A DNA stretch of 64,000 nt, from assembly GCA_027484725.1 (NCBI GenBank), contig JAIXSK010000030.1:62001-126000 (forward strand). The letters run 5' to 3'. Below the pieces are notes generated by a model that saw nothing but the letters and a program-made list of their open reading frames with translations, made no database searches and was not told the origin of the DNA. The position numbers and the translations under genes were made by a program. This document shows positions 55,989 to 64,000 of this stretch, one piece after another (within the stretch, counting starts at the first letter, position 1; every line of letters starts with the position of its first letter). This DNA is from Flavobacterium sp. Its GTDB lineage: Bacteria; Bacteroidota; Bacteroidia; Flavobacteriales; Flavobacteriaceae.

Positions 55989-58511
55989 ATGCAAAAGCTT
56001 TACTGTTCTCTGATTGCCTTTACCTTTGGTTGCGTTGCTACATTTTACGCGCAACAACCCAATAAACCCAATTCAGTTGCGATTTATCAGCAGATTCAAA
56101 AACTCAACTTTCTGGGTTCTGTACTTTATGTTGCCGCTCATCCGGACGATGAAAACACACGACTAATTACTTATTTAGCCAATGAGCAAAAAGCCAGAAC
56201 CGGCTATCTTTCACTCACTCGCGGTGATGGTGGACAAAATTTAATCGGAACCGAACTGCGCGAATTATTGGGTGTCATCAGAACCCAAGAACTCATTGAA
56301 GCCCGAAAAATAGATGGCGGTGAACAATTATTTACCCGAGCCAACGATTTTGGTTTTTCAAAAACACCCAGTGAAACACTTCAAATTTGGGATAAAGATG
56401 CGGTACTTAGCGATGTGATTTACAACATCCGAAAATTTCAGCCTGATGTCATCATCAATCGGTTTGATGCGCGTACCCCCGGCACTACTCATGGTCATCA
56501 CACATCATCTGCAATGCTCAGTTTAGAGGCATTTGATTTAACCAACAACCCATCAATTCATCCCGAACAACTGAGCTTGGTTCAAACATGGCAACCCAAA
56601 CGCATTTATTTTAATACTTCTTGGTGGTTTTACGGTAGCAAAGAAAAATTTGAAAAAGCCGATAAATCAAAACTAACAGCACTCAACATTGGTGTTTATT
56701 ATCCGTTGCTTGGTAAATCTAATCAGGAAATAGCTGCACTGAGCAGAAGTCGTCATCAATCACAAGGTTTTGGCAGTACGGGTACTCGTGGCGAAGAAAT
56801 TGAATATCTTGAGTTTCTTAAAGGCGATATGCCGCAGAATCCATCCAATATTTTTGAAGGAATTGACACCACTTGGAACCGCGTCAAAGGCGGAAAACCC
56901 ATTGGTGCAATACTGTCAGAAGTTGAGAAAAACTTTGATTTTAAAAATCCTGCTGCCAGCGTTCCTGATCTGGTAAAAGCCTATACCATGATTCAATCTC
57001 TTGAAGACCAACATTGGAAAAATATCAAATCAGAAGAAATCAAAAACATCATACTAGCCTGCACAGGTTTGTATCTTGAAGCAGTAGCATCAAATGTAAA
57101 TGCAACACCGGGAAGTAAAATCAAAATTAAATTAGAAGCCATCAACCGCAGTAATGTTCTAATCAACTGGCCATCATATACATTATTACCTGCAACTGAT
57201 ATTGATGCACAAACCATCCTCAGACCCGTGCAATCAGAAACTTTTTCGCTCAAAAACAACAAAGACATCACCGATGAAACAGAACTGACCATTCCTGAAA
57301 AAATATCCTACACGCAACCTTATTGGTTAGAAAATGTCGGAACTGTGGGTATGTATCGCGTTGATAACCAAAAGAATATTGGCTTACCTGATGTGGTCAG
57401 AGAAGTCAAAGTAATCTTTTCTCTTGATTTTTCAGGAGTAAATATACCGTTTGAGCGAAATGTTATTTACAAATACAATGACGACGTTCAGGGCGAGGTC
57501 TATCAACCTTTTGACGTTGTGCCTGAGGTAACCACTTCGGTAACCAACAAAGTACTGTTATTCAATCGACATCGAGCACAAGAATTAGAAGTAAAAGTCA
57601 AAGCCGGACGCGACCAAGTAAAAGGCGAACTGAAATTAGAGGTTCCATCAGATTGGAAAATTTCACCGCTGAGTCAATTATTTGACATCGCTCAAAAAGG
57701 GGGGGAACAAACGTTTATTTTTGAAGTTACTCCACCCAAAAATCCCGGAGAAGTTACTGCTCAAGTAATTGCAACTGTTCAAGAAAAACAATTTACCCAG
57801 GAACAATACAACATTCGGTATCCGCATATTGTTCAACAACAAGTGCTCAAAAATGCTCAGGCACGGCTCATCAAACTCGATATCAAAACAGGTGATGAAA
57901 AAATTGCTTACATCATGGGCGCCGGCGATGAAGTTCCAAAATACCTTAAACAAATGGGCTATGCAGTTAGCATCATCAAACCCGATGAAATCACGCCTGA
58001 AAAACTCGCTCAATTTGATGTAGTCATAACCGGAATCAGAGCCTATAACACAGTACAAGCTCTGGCTCAGAAACAAAAAATATTGTTTGACTTTGTACAA
58101 CAAGGCCACACCATGATTGCTCAATACAATACCTTAGATGATTTTGTGACGCCCAACATTGCTCCTTTCCCTATCAAAATATCACGCGATCGTGTTACCG
58201 AAGAAAATGCCACCGTGACTTTTTTGGCTCCGACTCATCCGGTTTTGAATAAGCCCAACGCCATCTCACAAAAAGATTTTGAAGGTTGGAAACAAGAACA
58301 AGGTTTGTATTATCCGAGCGAATGGGATGCCGCTTTTACACCCATTTTGAGCGCACATGACCAAGGTGAAACAGATAAAAAAGGAGCTTTGCTTGTAGCA
58401 AAATACGGCAAGGGATATTATATCTATACTGGGCTCAGTTTCTTCAGAGAATTGCCTGAAGGAGTTCCGGGGGCTTATCGTTTGCTGGCCAATTTGATTT
58501 CTTTAAAATAA
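55989..58511 (+). CDS. exported PIG-L deacetylase fused to NEW3-like and GATase-like domains
   Basis: 840 residues. Signal peptide (about 1-21). PIG-L/LmbE domain (about 35-270): zinc motif VAAHPDDENTRL, TRGDGGQN, and GTTHGHHTSSAM with a His pair. The middle (about 350-610) has beta-sandwich character with a segment resembling the NEW3 domain (KLEVPSDWKISPLSQLF). C-terminal part (about 640-840) resembles a class I amidotransferase/ThuA-like fold (FDVVITGIRAYNTVQALAQK, GKGYYIYTGLSFFRELPEG) without a visible catalytic Cys. Likely deacetylates an N-acetylated sugar or glycan outside the cytoplasm. Followed by a small peptide and a symporter, suggesting sugar uptake after deacetylation. Confidence 0.85.
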   Translation: MQKLYCSLIAFTFGCVATFYAQQPNKPNSVAIYQQIQKLNFLGSVLYVAAHPDDENTRLITYLANEQKARTGYLSLTRGDGGQNLIGTELRELLGVIRTQELIEARKIDGGEQLFTRANDFGFSKTPSETLQIWDKDAVLSDVIYNIRKFQPDVIINRFDARTPGTTHGHHTSSAMLSLEAFDLTNNPSIHPEQLSLVQTWQPKRIYFNTSWWFYGSKEKFEKADKSKLTALNIGVYYPLLGKSNQEIAALSRSRHQSQGFGSTGTRGEEIEYLEFLKGDMPQNPSNIFEGIDTTWNRVKGGKPIGAILSEVEKNFDFKNPAASVPDLVKAYTMIQSLEDQHWKNIKSEEIKNIILACTGLYLEAVASNVNATPGSKIKIKLEAINRSNVLINWPSYTLLPATDIDAQTILRPVQSETFSLKNNKDITDETELTIPEKISYTQPYWLENVGTVGMYRVDNQKNIGLPDVVREVKVIFSLDFSGVNIPFERNVIYKYNDDVQGEVYQPFDVVPEVTTSVTNKVLLFNRHRAQELEVKVKAGRDQVKGELKLEVPSDWKISPLSQLFDIAQKGGEQTFIFEVTPPKNPGEVTAQVIATVQEKQFTQEQYNIRYPHIVQQQVLKNAQARLIKLDIKTGDEKIAYIMGAGDEVPKYLKQMGYAVSIIKPDEITPEKLAQFDVVITGIRAYNTVQALAQKQKILFDFVQQGHTMIAQYNTLDDFVTPNIAPFPIKISRDRVTEENATVTFLAPTHPVLNKPNAISQKDFEGWKQEQGLYYPSEWDAAFTPILSAHDQGETDKKGALLVAKYGKGYYIYTGLSFFRELPEGVPGAYRLLANLISLK

Positions 58512-58512
58512 A

Positions 58513-58623
58513 ATGATGGAAGAAGAAAAACTCAATTCTTGGAAAAAAAGTTACACTTGGGTACTCATTGCCAATGCCATTTACATTGCTTTGTTTTGTT
58601 TGATGATGCTCATCTTTTCATAG
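58513..58623 (+). CDS. 36-residue single-pass membrane peptide next to the symporter
   Basis: ATG at 58513, stop TAG at 58621-58623, 36 codons: acidic/basic start MMEEEKLNSWKKSYTW followed by one hydrophobic helix (VLIANAIYIALFCLMMLIFS). It starts one base after the PIG-L stop and ends one base before the symporter ATG, so it fills the gap exactly and is probably translated. Possible accessory subunit of the symporter, like small subunits known for other solute:sodium symporters. No homolog verified. Confidence 0.6.
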   Translation: MMEEEKLNSWKKSYTWVLIANAIYIALFCLMMLIFS

Positions 58624-58624
58624 T

Positions 58625-60322
58625 ATGCAACAGTTAGATTGGATTGTACTTTCGGTTACTCTTTTGTTCATCGTGGTGTATGGTGTTTTAAAGACACGCG
58701 GCAGTAAAAACGTTGAAGAATTCATCTTGGGCAACAACCAAACGCCCTGGCATGTGGTTGGATTATCAGTTATGGCCACACAGGCCAGTGCCATTACCTT
58801 TCTCTCAACACCGGGTCAAGCGTATCACGACGGAATGGGCTTTGTACAATTTTACTTTGGTTTGCCCATTGCTATGGTGGTTATTTGTGTAACGTTTATT
58901 CCGATATATCACCGACTTAAGGTATTTACGGCTTATGAATATCTCGAACAGCGATTTGATCTCAAAACCCGATCATTGGCGGCCATTTTGTTTTTAATTC
59001 AACGCGGATTGGGCACCGGATTAACCATATATGCTCCGGCCATTATCCTTTCGGCTTTGTTGGGTTGGAATCTAACCTGGATGAATGTCATCATTGGTGT
59101 TTTGGTTATTATTTACACTTTTGTCGGCGGAACCAAAGCAGTCAATGTCACCCAAAAACAACAAATGTTTGTGATCATGAGCGGTATGTTTATTACCTTC
59201 TTTTTGATTCTTCACCTGTTGCCCAATGATATGACCTTTGCCAATGCATTGCATATAGCGGGCGCTAACCACAAAATGGACATCGTTGATTTTTCTATTG
59301 ATCCTGAAGAGCGTTATACTTTTTGGAGCGGCATTACCGGTGGATTCTTTTTGGCGCTGTCGTACTTTGGAACCGATCAATCGCAAGTAGGAAGATATCT
59401 CTCGGGTAAATCCATCCGCGAAAGCCAAATGGGACTCATTATGAATGGGTTTTTAAAAGTACCCATGCAGTTTTTTATTTTGCTCATTGGTGTGATGGTG
59501 TTTGTTTTTTTTCAGTTCAATCCGGTACCGTTAAATTTTAATCCGAACAACAAAGCCCTGATTGAAAACTCAAAATACAAACAAGAATATCGGGACTTAG
59601 AACTAAAACTGAGCAAACTCTCTGAAGAAAAAAAAGAAATCAACCTGATTTATATTGATCACTTAAATCAGAATTACGACAACCCCATTCTGCGCAAAGA
59701 ACTCGTGGCTATTTCCAGCAAAGAAAATGATTTGCGCGATCAGGCACGAGAAATCATTGCCAAGGCCGACCCAAAAGCCGAAACCAATGACAAAGACTAT
59801 GTTTTTATTCATTTTATCTTGCACTATTTGCCCAAAGGTCTCATTGGTTTATTGCTTGCAGTGATTCTTTCAGCCGCTATGTCTTCAACTGCATCAGGGC
59901 TCAATGCATTGGCTTCTACCACGGCCATTGACATATACAAGCGCAATGTAAAAACTGAAAAATCTGAGAAGCACTTTGTTCATGCCTCGCGCTTTTTTAC
60001 TTTGTTGTGGGGTGTAATTGCCATTTTGTTTGCTTGTGTTGGTACCTTATTTGAAAATTTAATTCAATTGGTCAACATTGTAGGCTCTATCTTTTACGGA
60101 ACAGTGCTCGGAATATTCTTGGTAGGTTTTTATATCAAATACGTTCGTGCCGGATCAATTTTTTGGGGTGCCATCATCAGTCAGTTGACTATTTTTTACA
60201 TCTTTTATCTGGATAAAGTAAGTTTTCTCTGGCTCAATTTTATTGGCGCATTACTTACCGTTGTGTTGTCAGTTGCCCTTGAATTTTTTAAAAAGAAAGC
60301 CATTGCAATCAAACAAGCATAA
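58625..60322 (+). CDS. sodium:solute symporter (SSS family)
   Basis: 565 residues, about 13 membrane helices. SSS family marks: EEFILGNNQTPWHVVGLSVMATQASAITFLSTPG in pieces, GLPIAMVVICVTFIPIYHRL, YEYLEQRFD, TFVGGTKAVNVTQKQQMFVI in pieces, and SAAMSSTASGLNALAS near residue 420. A soluble helical insert (about 310-385) sits between helices. Substrate unknown; the PIG-L neighbour suggests an amino sugar or sialic-acid-like solute. Ends in a bidirectional terminator. Confidence 0.9.
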   Translation: MQQLDWIVLSVTLLFIVVYGVLKTRGSKNVEEFILGNNQTPWHVVGLSVMATQASAITFLSTPGQAYHDGMGFVQFYFGLPIAMVVICVTFIPIYHRLKVFTAYEYLEQRFDLKTRSLAAILFLIQRGLGTGLTIYAPAIILSALLGWNLTWMNVIIGVLVIIYTFVGGTKAVNVTQKQQMFVIMSGMFITFFLILHLLPNDMTFANALHIAGANHKMDIVDFSIDPEERYTFWSGITGGFFLALSYFGTDQSQVGRYLSGKSIRESQMGLIMNGFLKVPMQFFILLIGVMVFVFFQFNPVPLNFNPNNKALIENSKYKQEYRDLELKLSKLSEEKKEINLIYIDHLNQNYDNPILRKELVAISSKENDLRDQAREIIAKADPKAETNDKDYVFIHFILHYLPKGLIGLLLAVILSAAMSSTASGLNALASTTAIDIYKRNVKTEKSEKHFVHASRFFTLLWGVIAILFACVGTLFENLIQLVNIVGSIFYGTVLGIFLVGFYIKYVRAGSIFWGAIISQLTIFYIFYLDKVSFLWLNFIGALLTVVLSVALEFFKKKAIAIKQA

Positions 60323-60325
60323 AAA

Positions 60326-60352
60326 AATCCGCTTTCGTGACAAAAGCGGATT
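60326..60352. terminator. bidirectional Rho-independent terminator
   Basis: AATCCGCTTT / AAAGCGGATT, a perfect 10-bp stem with a 7-base loop, flanked by an A run on the left and T-rich sequence on the right. Lies between convergent genes for the symporter and the DUF2911 protein. Confidence 0.88.
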
Positions 60353-60374
60353 CATATTTTAATTCAGACGAACA

Positions 60375-61220
60375 TTATTTTTTACTCCATTCGGCGATAC
60401 TGTCATTGTTCATTTTCACGTAATCATCATTTTTGGCAGCAGTAGCAGCGGCTAAAGAAATTTTTGCTGTTTCAATCGCCCCTTTTTTGTCGCCCAATTT
60501 GGCTTGAATCAATGACTTTTGACGCGTATACCAAAACGGTTTTTCTTTGTTCAACTCTAAAGCTTTGTTGATGAATTCAAGTGCCTTGTTCATATCGCCA
60601 TTAGACTGATAGAAATATTGCGCCGATGAAAAATAATCTCCGGCTGACGGACCTGCCAAAGTCTTTTCAATGCTTGCCATAGCCGTTTTTTGCGTAGGCA
60701 CATCAAATCGAACTGATACCATGGTGCGCTCCCAAGACAAATCCAAACTGGCAAAATTGTTGTCAAGCCCGCCTACAGAAATGGTCAGTGTTTCAACAGG
60801 TTTGCTCAACATAATGGCTTTGGCCGATGTTTTTAAGGCTACTTTGGCTTCGTCCCAATTCTCTGGAGTACCCCAATTGTCGGTATCGCTGTAAAAAATT
60901 ACATCCCACGCCTCAGCTTTAGGTATGGTATATAAAGCATATTTTCCTTTTTTAAGCGTTTTGCCATCAATGGTAACATCATCAGAAAATGATACCATTG
61001 TGTTTTGATTGGCACCGGTTCTCCAAAGTTTTCCAAATGGAACCAAATCGCCAAAAATAGTTCTGCCTTTCATACTTGGTCTAGAGTATTCAATGCTTAC
61101 TTGGGTTAGTCCAACGGTTTGCTCCAAAGATGATTTTGGGCTGGGTTGCGGAGTTTTTACTTGTGCTTCTAGTGCTTGTGTGGCTGAAAAAATAGCCAAA
61201 GCAATCCATAGTTTTTTCAT
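60375..61220 (-). CDS. DUF2911 exported protein with TPR-like C-terminus
   Basis: 281 residues. Signal peptide (MKKLWIALAIFSATQALEAQ). DUF2911 domain (about 30-170): QTVGLTQVSIEYSRPSMKGR, GDLVPFGKLWRTGANQNT, LKKGKYALYTIPKAEAWDVIF in pieces. C-terminal helical pair resembling TPR (SAQYFYQSNGDMNKALEFIN and later helices). Function unknown; widespread in Bacteroidota. A possible -7 box TAATTTTG lies at 61243-61250 on its strand. Confidence 0.88.
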   Translation of the reverse strand: MKKLWIALAIFSATQALEAQVKTPQPSPKSSLEQTVGLTQVSIEYSRPSMKGRTIFGDLVPFGKLWRTGANQNTMVSFSDDVTIDGKTLKKGKYALYTIPKAEAWDVIFYSDTDNWGTPENWDEAKVALKTSAKAIMLSKPVETLTISVGGLDNNFASLDLSWERTMVSVRFDVPTQKTAMASIEKTLAGPSAGDYFSSAQYFYQSNGDMNKALEFINKALELNKEKPFWYTRQKSLIQAKLGDKKGAIETAKISLAAATAAKNDDYVKMNNDSIAEWSKK

Positions 61221-61355
61221 AATTGTTTTGATTTAGTGAGGTCAAAATTACGAATTCAATCAGCGGCTATTGTTAAGATATACTTAAAAAAGAAAATATT
61301 CTGTTTAATGTTTTGGTTAATAAATTAAACAAATTGTACTTTTACAAAAAAAAAC

Positions 61356-61832
61356 ATGAGTCTATACCGAATTCACGTCAAACAAAATTTACCTATAACC
61401 ATTGAAGAAGCTTGGAATTTCTTTTCAGATCCGATGAATCTCAATAAAATCACTCCAGACAATATGGGCTTTGTCACTTTATCGGGTGCCGATCGAAAAA
61501 TGTATCCGGGACAAATCATTGAATATGAAGTAACTCCACTTTTGGGCATCAAAATGAATTGGGTTACTGAAATAACCCATGTAGTTGAAAACGAATATTT
61601 TGTAGATGAACAGCGCTTCGGACCCTATGCTCTGTGGCACCACAAACATTTTTTGCGCGCAATTCCGGGCGGAGTTGAAATGGAAGACATCGTAGATTAC
61701 AAATTGCCTATGGGTTTTGTGGGGCGTTTGTTTCACCCAATTGTTGTGAAACCTCGTCTCGATGAAATTTTTTCATTTCGCTATCAAAAACTTATTGAAC
61801 TTTTTGGTCCATTTAATCCAAAACAATCATGA
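61356..61832 (+). CDS. SRPBCC (START-like) family protein
   Basis: 158 residues. Helix-grip fold: ITIEEAWNFFSDPMNLNKITPDNMGF, MYPGQIIEYEVTPLLGIKMNWVTEI in pieces, VDEQRFGPYALWHHKHFL and EDIVDYKLPMGFVGRLFH. Sometimes annotated as cyclase/dehydrase or cell division inhibitor. Ligand unknown. Overlaps the SDR gene by 4 bases, placing it in a photolyase operon. Confidence 0.87.
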   Translation: MSLYRIHVKQNLPITIEEAWNFFSDPMNLNKITPDNMGFVTLSGADRKMYPGQIIEYEVTPLLGIKMNWVTEITHVVENEYFVDEQRFGPYALWHHKHFLRAIPGGVEMEDIVDYKLPMGFVGRLFHPIVVKPRLDEIFSFRYQKLIELFGPFNPKQS

Positions 61833-62527
61833 AAAACATTGTCTTAATTGGCGGTTCTTATGGCATCGGACTGGCCATTGCCCAAGCCTTACAATATGAA
61901 AGCAATCTGTTCATTGCTTCAAGAAGCTTTGATGCTTCACTTGAACTCAGAGCCACGCACATTCCTTTTGATGCAAGCACAGATGTACTTGATGTTTCAG
62001 CGCTTCCCGATCAAATTCACGGATTGGTTTATTTGCCTGGCAGCATTAATCTTCGACCATTTAAGGGCATTAAACCCGAAGCTTTTGATGCTGATTGGCA
62101 AATTAACTTTTTGAGCATGGTGCGTGTTGTACAAAGTTTGTTGCCAAAACTAACTGCTGCAGAACAATCCAGCATCGTATTATACAGCACAGTGGCCGTT
62201 CAGTTGGGCATGCCGTTTCACACTTCAGTTGCGGCCTCAAAAGGTGCGATTGAAGGTTTTGCCAGAGCATTCGCTGCTGAATATGCACCCAAAATTCGGA
62301 TGAATGTAATTGCACCATCACTCACCGATACACCTTTGGCAGATAAATTTCTGAATTCAGATGAGAAAAAAGAGAAAGCTGCTCAGCGCAATCCGATGAA
62401 AAAAGTCGGAACGCCTGAAGATATAGCCCAAGCAACCTTGTTTTTATTGAGCCATGCCAGCAATTGGATGACCGGACAAATTATGCATGTTGACGGAGGT
62501 ATGTCTCGCTTATCAATCAACGTATGA
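61829..62527 (+). CDS. short-chain dehydrogenase/reductase lacking the usual catalytic tyrosine
   Basis: 232 residues. NAD(P)-binding motif IGGSYGIGLAIAQAL; second-half marks EQSSIVLYSTVAV, ASKGAIEGFARAFAAEYAPK, RMNVIAPSLTDTPL and MTGQIMHVDGG. The position that should hold the Tyr of YxxxK is Val (TSVAASKG), so the normal SDR proton donor is missing. Overlaps neighbours by 4 bases on both sides (ATGA). It may have a different mechanism or be a redox sensor. Confidence 0.88.
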   Translation: MKNIVLIGGSYGIGLAIAQALQYESNLFIASRSFDASLELRATHIPFDASTDVLDVSALPDQIHGLVYLPGSINLRPFKGIKPEAFDADWQINFLSMVRVVQSLLPKLTAAEQSSIVLYSTVAVQLGMPFHTSVAASKGAIEGFARAFAAEYAPKIRMNVIAPSLTDTPLADKFLNSDEKKEKAAQRNPMKKVGTPEDIAQATLFLLSHASNWMTGQIMHVDGGMSRLSINV

Positions 62528-63813
62528 TGAATATTTTTTGGTTTAGAAGAGATTTAAGACTTGAAGATAATGTTGGTCTTTTTCACGCTTTAAACAGCGG
62601 TCAAAAAGTCTTGCCTGTGTTTGTTTTTGATGGGACAATTTTAGAACAACTTCCCAAAGACGATGCGCGGGTCAGTTTTATTCACAGTCAATTAAATGTC
62701 ATTCAAACCCAACTTCAAACGCAGGGTAAATCACTGGCTGTTTTTTACGGAAATCCTATAGATGTATTCCAAAAACTCATTTCTGAAAATAAAATACAGA
62801 GCGTTTTTACCAACCACGATTATGAACCTGCGGCCCGCAAACGCGATCTTGAAATTTTTCGTTTGCTTGAGCAACATCAAATTGAGTTTAGAACCAGCAA
62901 AGACCAAGTGATTTTTGAGAAAAGTCAGATAGTCAAAGACGACGGTTCGCCCTATGTGGTGTATACACCTTACAGCAAAAAATGGAAAGAAAATTTCTCG
63001 GAATCTTTGTGTACCCATCATCCGTCAGAAACTCTTTTGCAAAATATAGCTGCGCACTCTTATCCGTTTTTGACATTAAAAGACATCGGATTTGAAAAAT
63101 CAAACATCGCCGTTAAGCCCTATAATATTTCGAAAAATCTGATTCAAAATTATCCGGAAACGCGCAACTTTCCGGCCGTTGAAGGCACCTCGAACCTGAG
63201 TCCGCATTTGCGTTTCGGAACCATTTCCATCAGACAATTGGTACGTGGTGCCTTGCAATCAAACAATCCTATTTTTTTGAATGAGCTCATATGGCGCGAG
63301 TTTTTTATGCAGATTTTGTGGCATTTTCCGCATACGGTGCACAAAAGTTTCAAACCCGCCTATGATCAAATCAAGTGGAACAACAACGAAGCTGATTTTA
63401 AACGTTGGTGCCAAGGAAAAACCGGTTACCCCATGGTGGATGCCGGCATGCGTGAACTCAATGCTACAGGCTACATGCACAACCGCGTTCGCATGGTGGT
63501 GGCGAGTTTTCTGTGCAAACATTTACTCATTGATTGGCGTTGGGGCGAAACGTATTTTGCCCAAAAACTACTTGATTACGAACAATCCAGCAACATCGGT
63601 AATTGGCAATGGGCAGCCGGAAGCGGTGTAGATGCAGCACCCTATTTCAGAATTTTCAACCCAACCGAACAAATTCGAAAATTTGATACTGACTGGAAAT
63701 ACATCAAAAAATGGGTGCCAGAAGTAGAAACCTCTGCTTATCCAAAGCCTATTGTTGATCACAAAGAAGCCCGTGAACGCTGTTTAAAAGTATATAAAAC
63801 CGCTGTTGGTTAA
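62524..63813 (+). CDS. cryptochrome/DNA photolyase family protein (class I CPD photolyase-like)
   Basis: 429 residues. N-terminal antenna-binding domain (IFWFRRDLRLEDNVGLFHAL). FAD-binding helical domain: SPHLRFGTISIRQLVR, LIWREFFMQILWHFPHT, GKTGYPMVDAGMRELNATGYMHNRVRMVVASFL in pieces, DWRWGETYFAQKLLDYEQSSNIGNWQWAAGSG in pieces, APYFRIFNP. These are the FAD and substrate regions of light-driven pyrimidine dimer repair enzymes, and the tryptophans of the electron chain appear present. Starts at the 4-base overlap with the SDR gene. Confidence 0.93.
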   Translation: MMNIFWFRRDLRLEDNVGLFHALNSGQKVLPVFVFDGTILEQLPKDDARVSFIHSQLNVIQTQLQTQGKSLAVFYGNPIDVFQKLISENKIQSVFTNHDYEPAARKRDLEIFRLLEQHQIEFRTSKDQVIFEKSQIVKDDGSPYVVYTPYSKKWKENFSESLCTHHPSETLLQNIAAHSYPFLTLKDIGFEKSNIAVKPYNISKNLIQNYPETRNFPAVEGTSNLSPHLRFGTISIRQLVRGALQSNNPIFLNELIWREFFMQILWHFPHTVHKSFKPAYDQIKWNNNEADFKRWCQGKTGYPMVDAGMRELNATGYMHNRVRMVVASFLCKHLLIDWRWGETYFAQKLLDYEQSSNIGNWQWAAGSGVDAAPYFRIFNPTEQIRKFDTDWKYIKKWVPEVETSAYPKPIVDHKEARERCLKVYKTAVG

Positions 63814-63824
63814 ACGCAAAAGCT

Positions 63825-64000
63825 ATGAAAGTTGTTTGGTTCAAAAGAGATTTAAGACTGCAAGACCACGAAGCTTTGTTTCGAGCCATTGAAACCAAAG
63901 AAAAAGTTTTGTTGTTGTATATTTTTGAGCCTTCACTTATGAAAGATGTTCATTACAGCCAACGTCATTTTGATTTTGTTAAACAATCACTCGCAGAGTT
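63825..64000 (+). CDS. second cryptochrome/photolyase family protein, 5' part
   Basis: 58 codons visible before the window edge: MKVVWFKRDLRLQDHEALFR, then LLLYIFEPSLM and SQRHFDFVKQSL. This is the start of another photolyase/cryptochrome antenna domain and is not identical to its neighbour. It starts 11 bases after the stop of the first photolyase, so both are in the same operon. Subtype cannot be told from the fragment. Confidence 0.85.
   Translation, partial: MKVVWFKRDLRLQDHEALFRAIETKEKVLLLYIFEPSLMKDVHYSQRHFDFVKQSLAE

Noticed and set aside
57678..58124. 148-codon minus-strand frame inside the PIG-L gene
   Set aside because: Opposite a conserved coding region, Phe-rich and without a recognisable start or domain; treated as a shadow.

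Overview
The window is chromosomal DNA from a member of the Bacteroidota, most likely class Flavobacteriia. Evidence: AT-rich sequence with compact, housekeeping-type operons; three secreted proteins ending in a type IX secretion (T9SS) sorting domain; Bacteroidota-restricted families (DUF4835, DUF6495-like, CcsBA fusion, RprX/RprY-like two-component pair); and promoters of the TTG...TAnnTTTG type with few Shine-Dalgarno sequences. I see no rRNA, tRNA, CRISPR array, transposase, prophage or plasmid gene. No gene-free stretch exceeds 300 bases; the longest is 47036-47293.

Layout. 1-5000: end of miaA, an acyl-ACP thioesterase, a two-component system, coaE and a glycosyltransferase. 5072-10361: two large paralogous T9SS cargo proteins, each closed by a near-identical terminator. 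10514-18178: fabV, recN, DUF4835, coaBC, rpoZ, bamD, dapA and a conserved unknown. 18228-20054: a 5'-nucleotidase split into two exported proteins. 20027-25416: an array of four diverged multi-pass membrane proteins behind ligA, then a DUF6495-like gene. 25587-26680: rpsF-rpsR-rplI. 26853-30435: a LytTR regulator, priA and DUF2147. 30437-43794: a long minus-strand run carrying menD, menB, menA and menC with nadC, two PH-domain genes, a UPF0173 hydrolase, a TPR protein and a YihY/BrkB protein, interrupted by a few plus-strand genes. 43951-52426: a hypothetical gene flanked by perfect 33-bp direct repeats, a thioredoxin-like protein, GNAT, glutathione peroxidase, an ECF sigma/anti-sigma pair, a methyltransferase and a fused CcsB-CcsA cytochrome c maturation protein. 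52599-55395: DUF2520, KdsC-like, UbiA and Maf. 55531-61220: a PIG-L deacetylase fusion, a 36-residue membrane peptide, a sodium:solute symporter and DUF2911. 61356-64000: SRPBCC, SDR and two consecutive photolyase/cryptochrome genes, the last cut by the window edge.

How genes work together. menD, menB, menA and menC give much of menaquinone synthesis, and CcsBA serves cytochrome c maturation, consistent with a respiratory, menaquinone-based organism. BamD, CoaBC, RpoZ, DapA, LigA, RecN and PriA are core functions. DUF4835 and the sorting-domain proteins point to an active T9SS.

The least explained elements are a dispersed intergenic repeat (four copies, conserved ends around a variable hairpin, three copies carrying an inserted GC palindrome), the 33-bp direct repeats around the gene at 43951-44658, the four-gene membrane array, the small peptide coupled to the symporter, and a strand-biased hairpin at 47111-47144. 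I do not see a clearly novel multi-gene defence or mobile system here.
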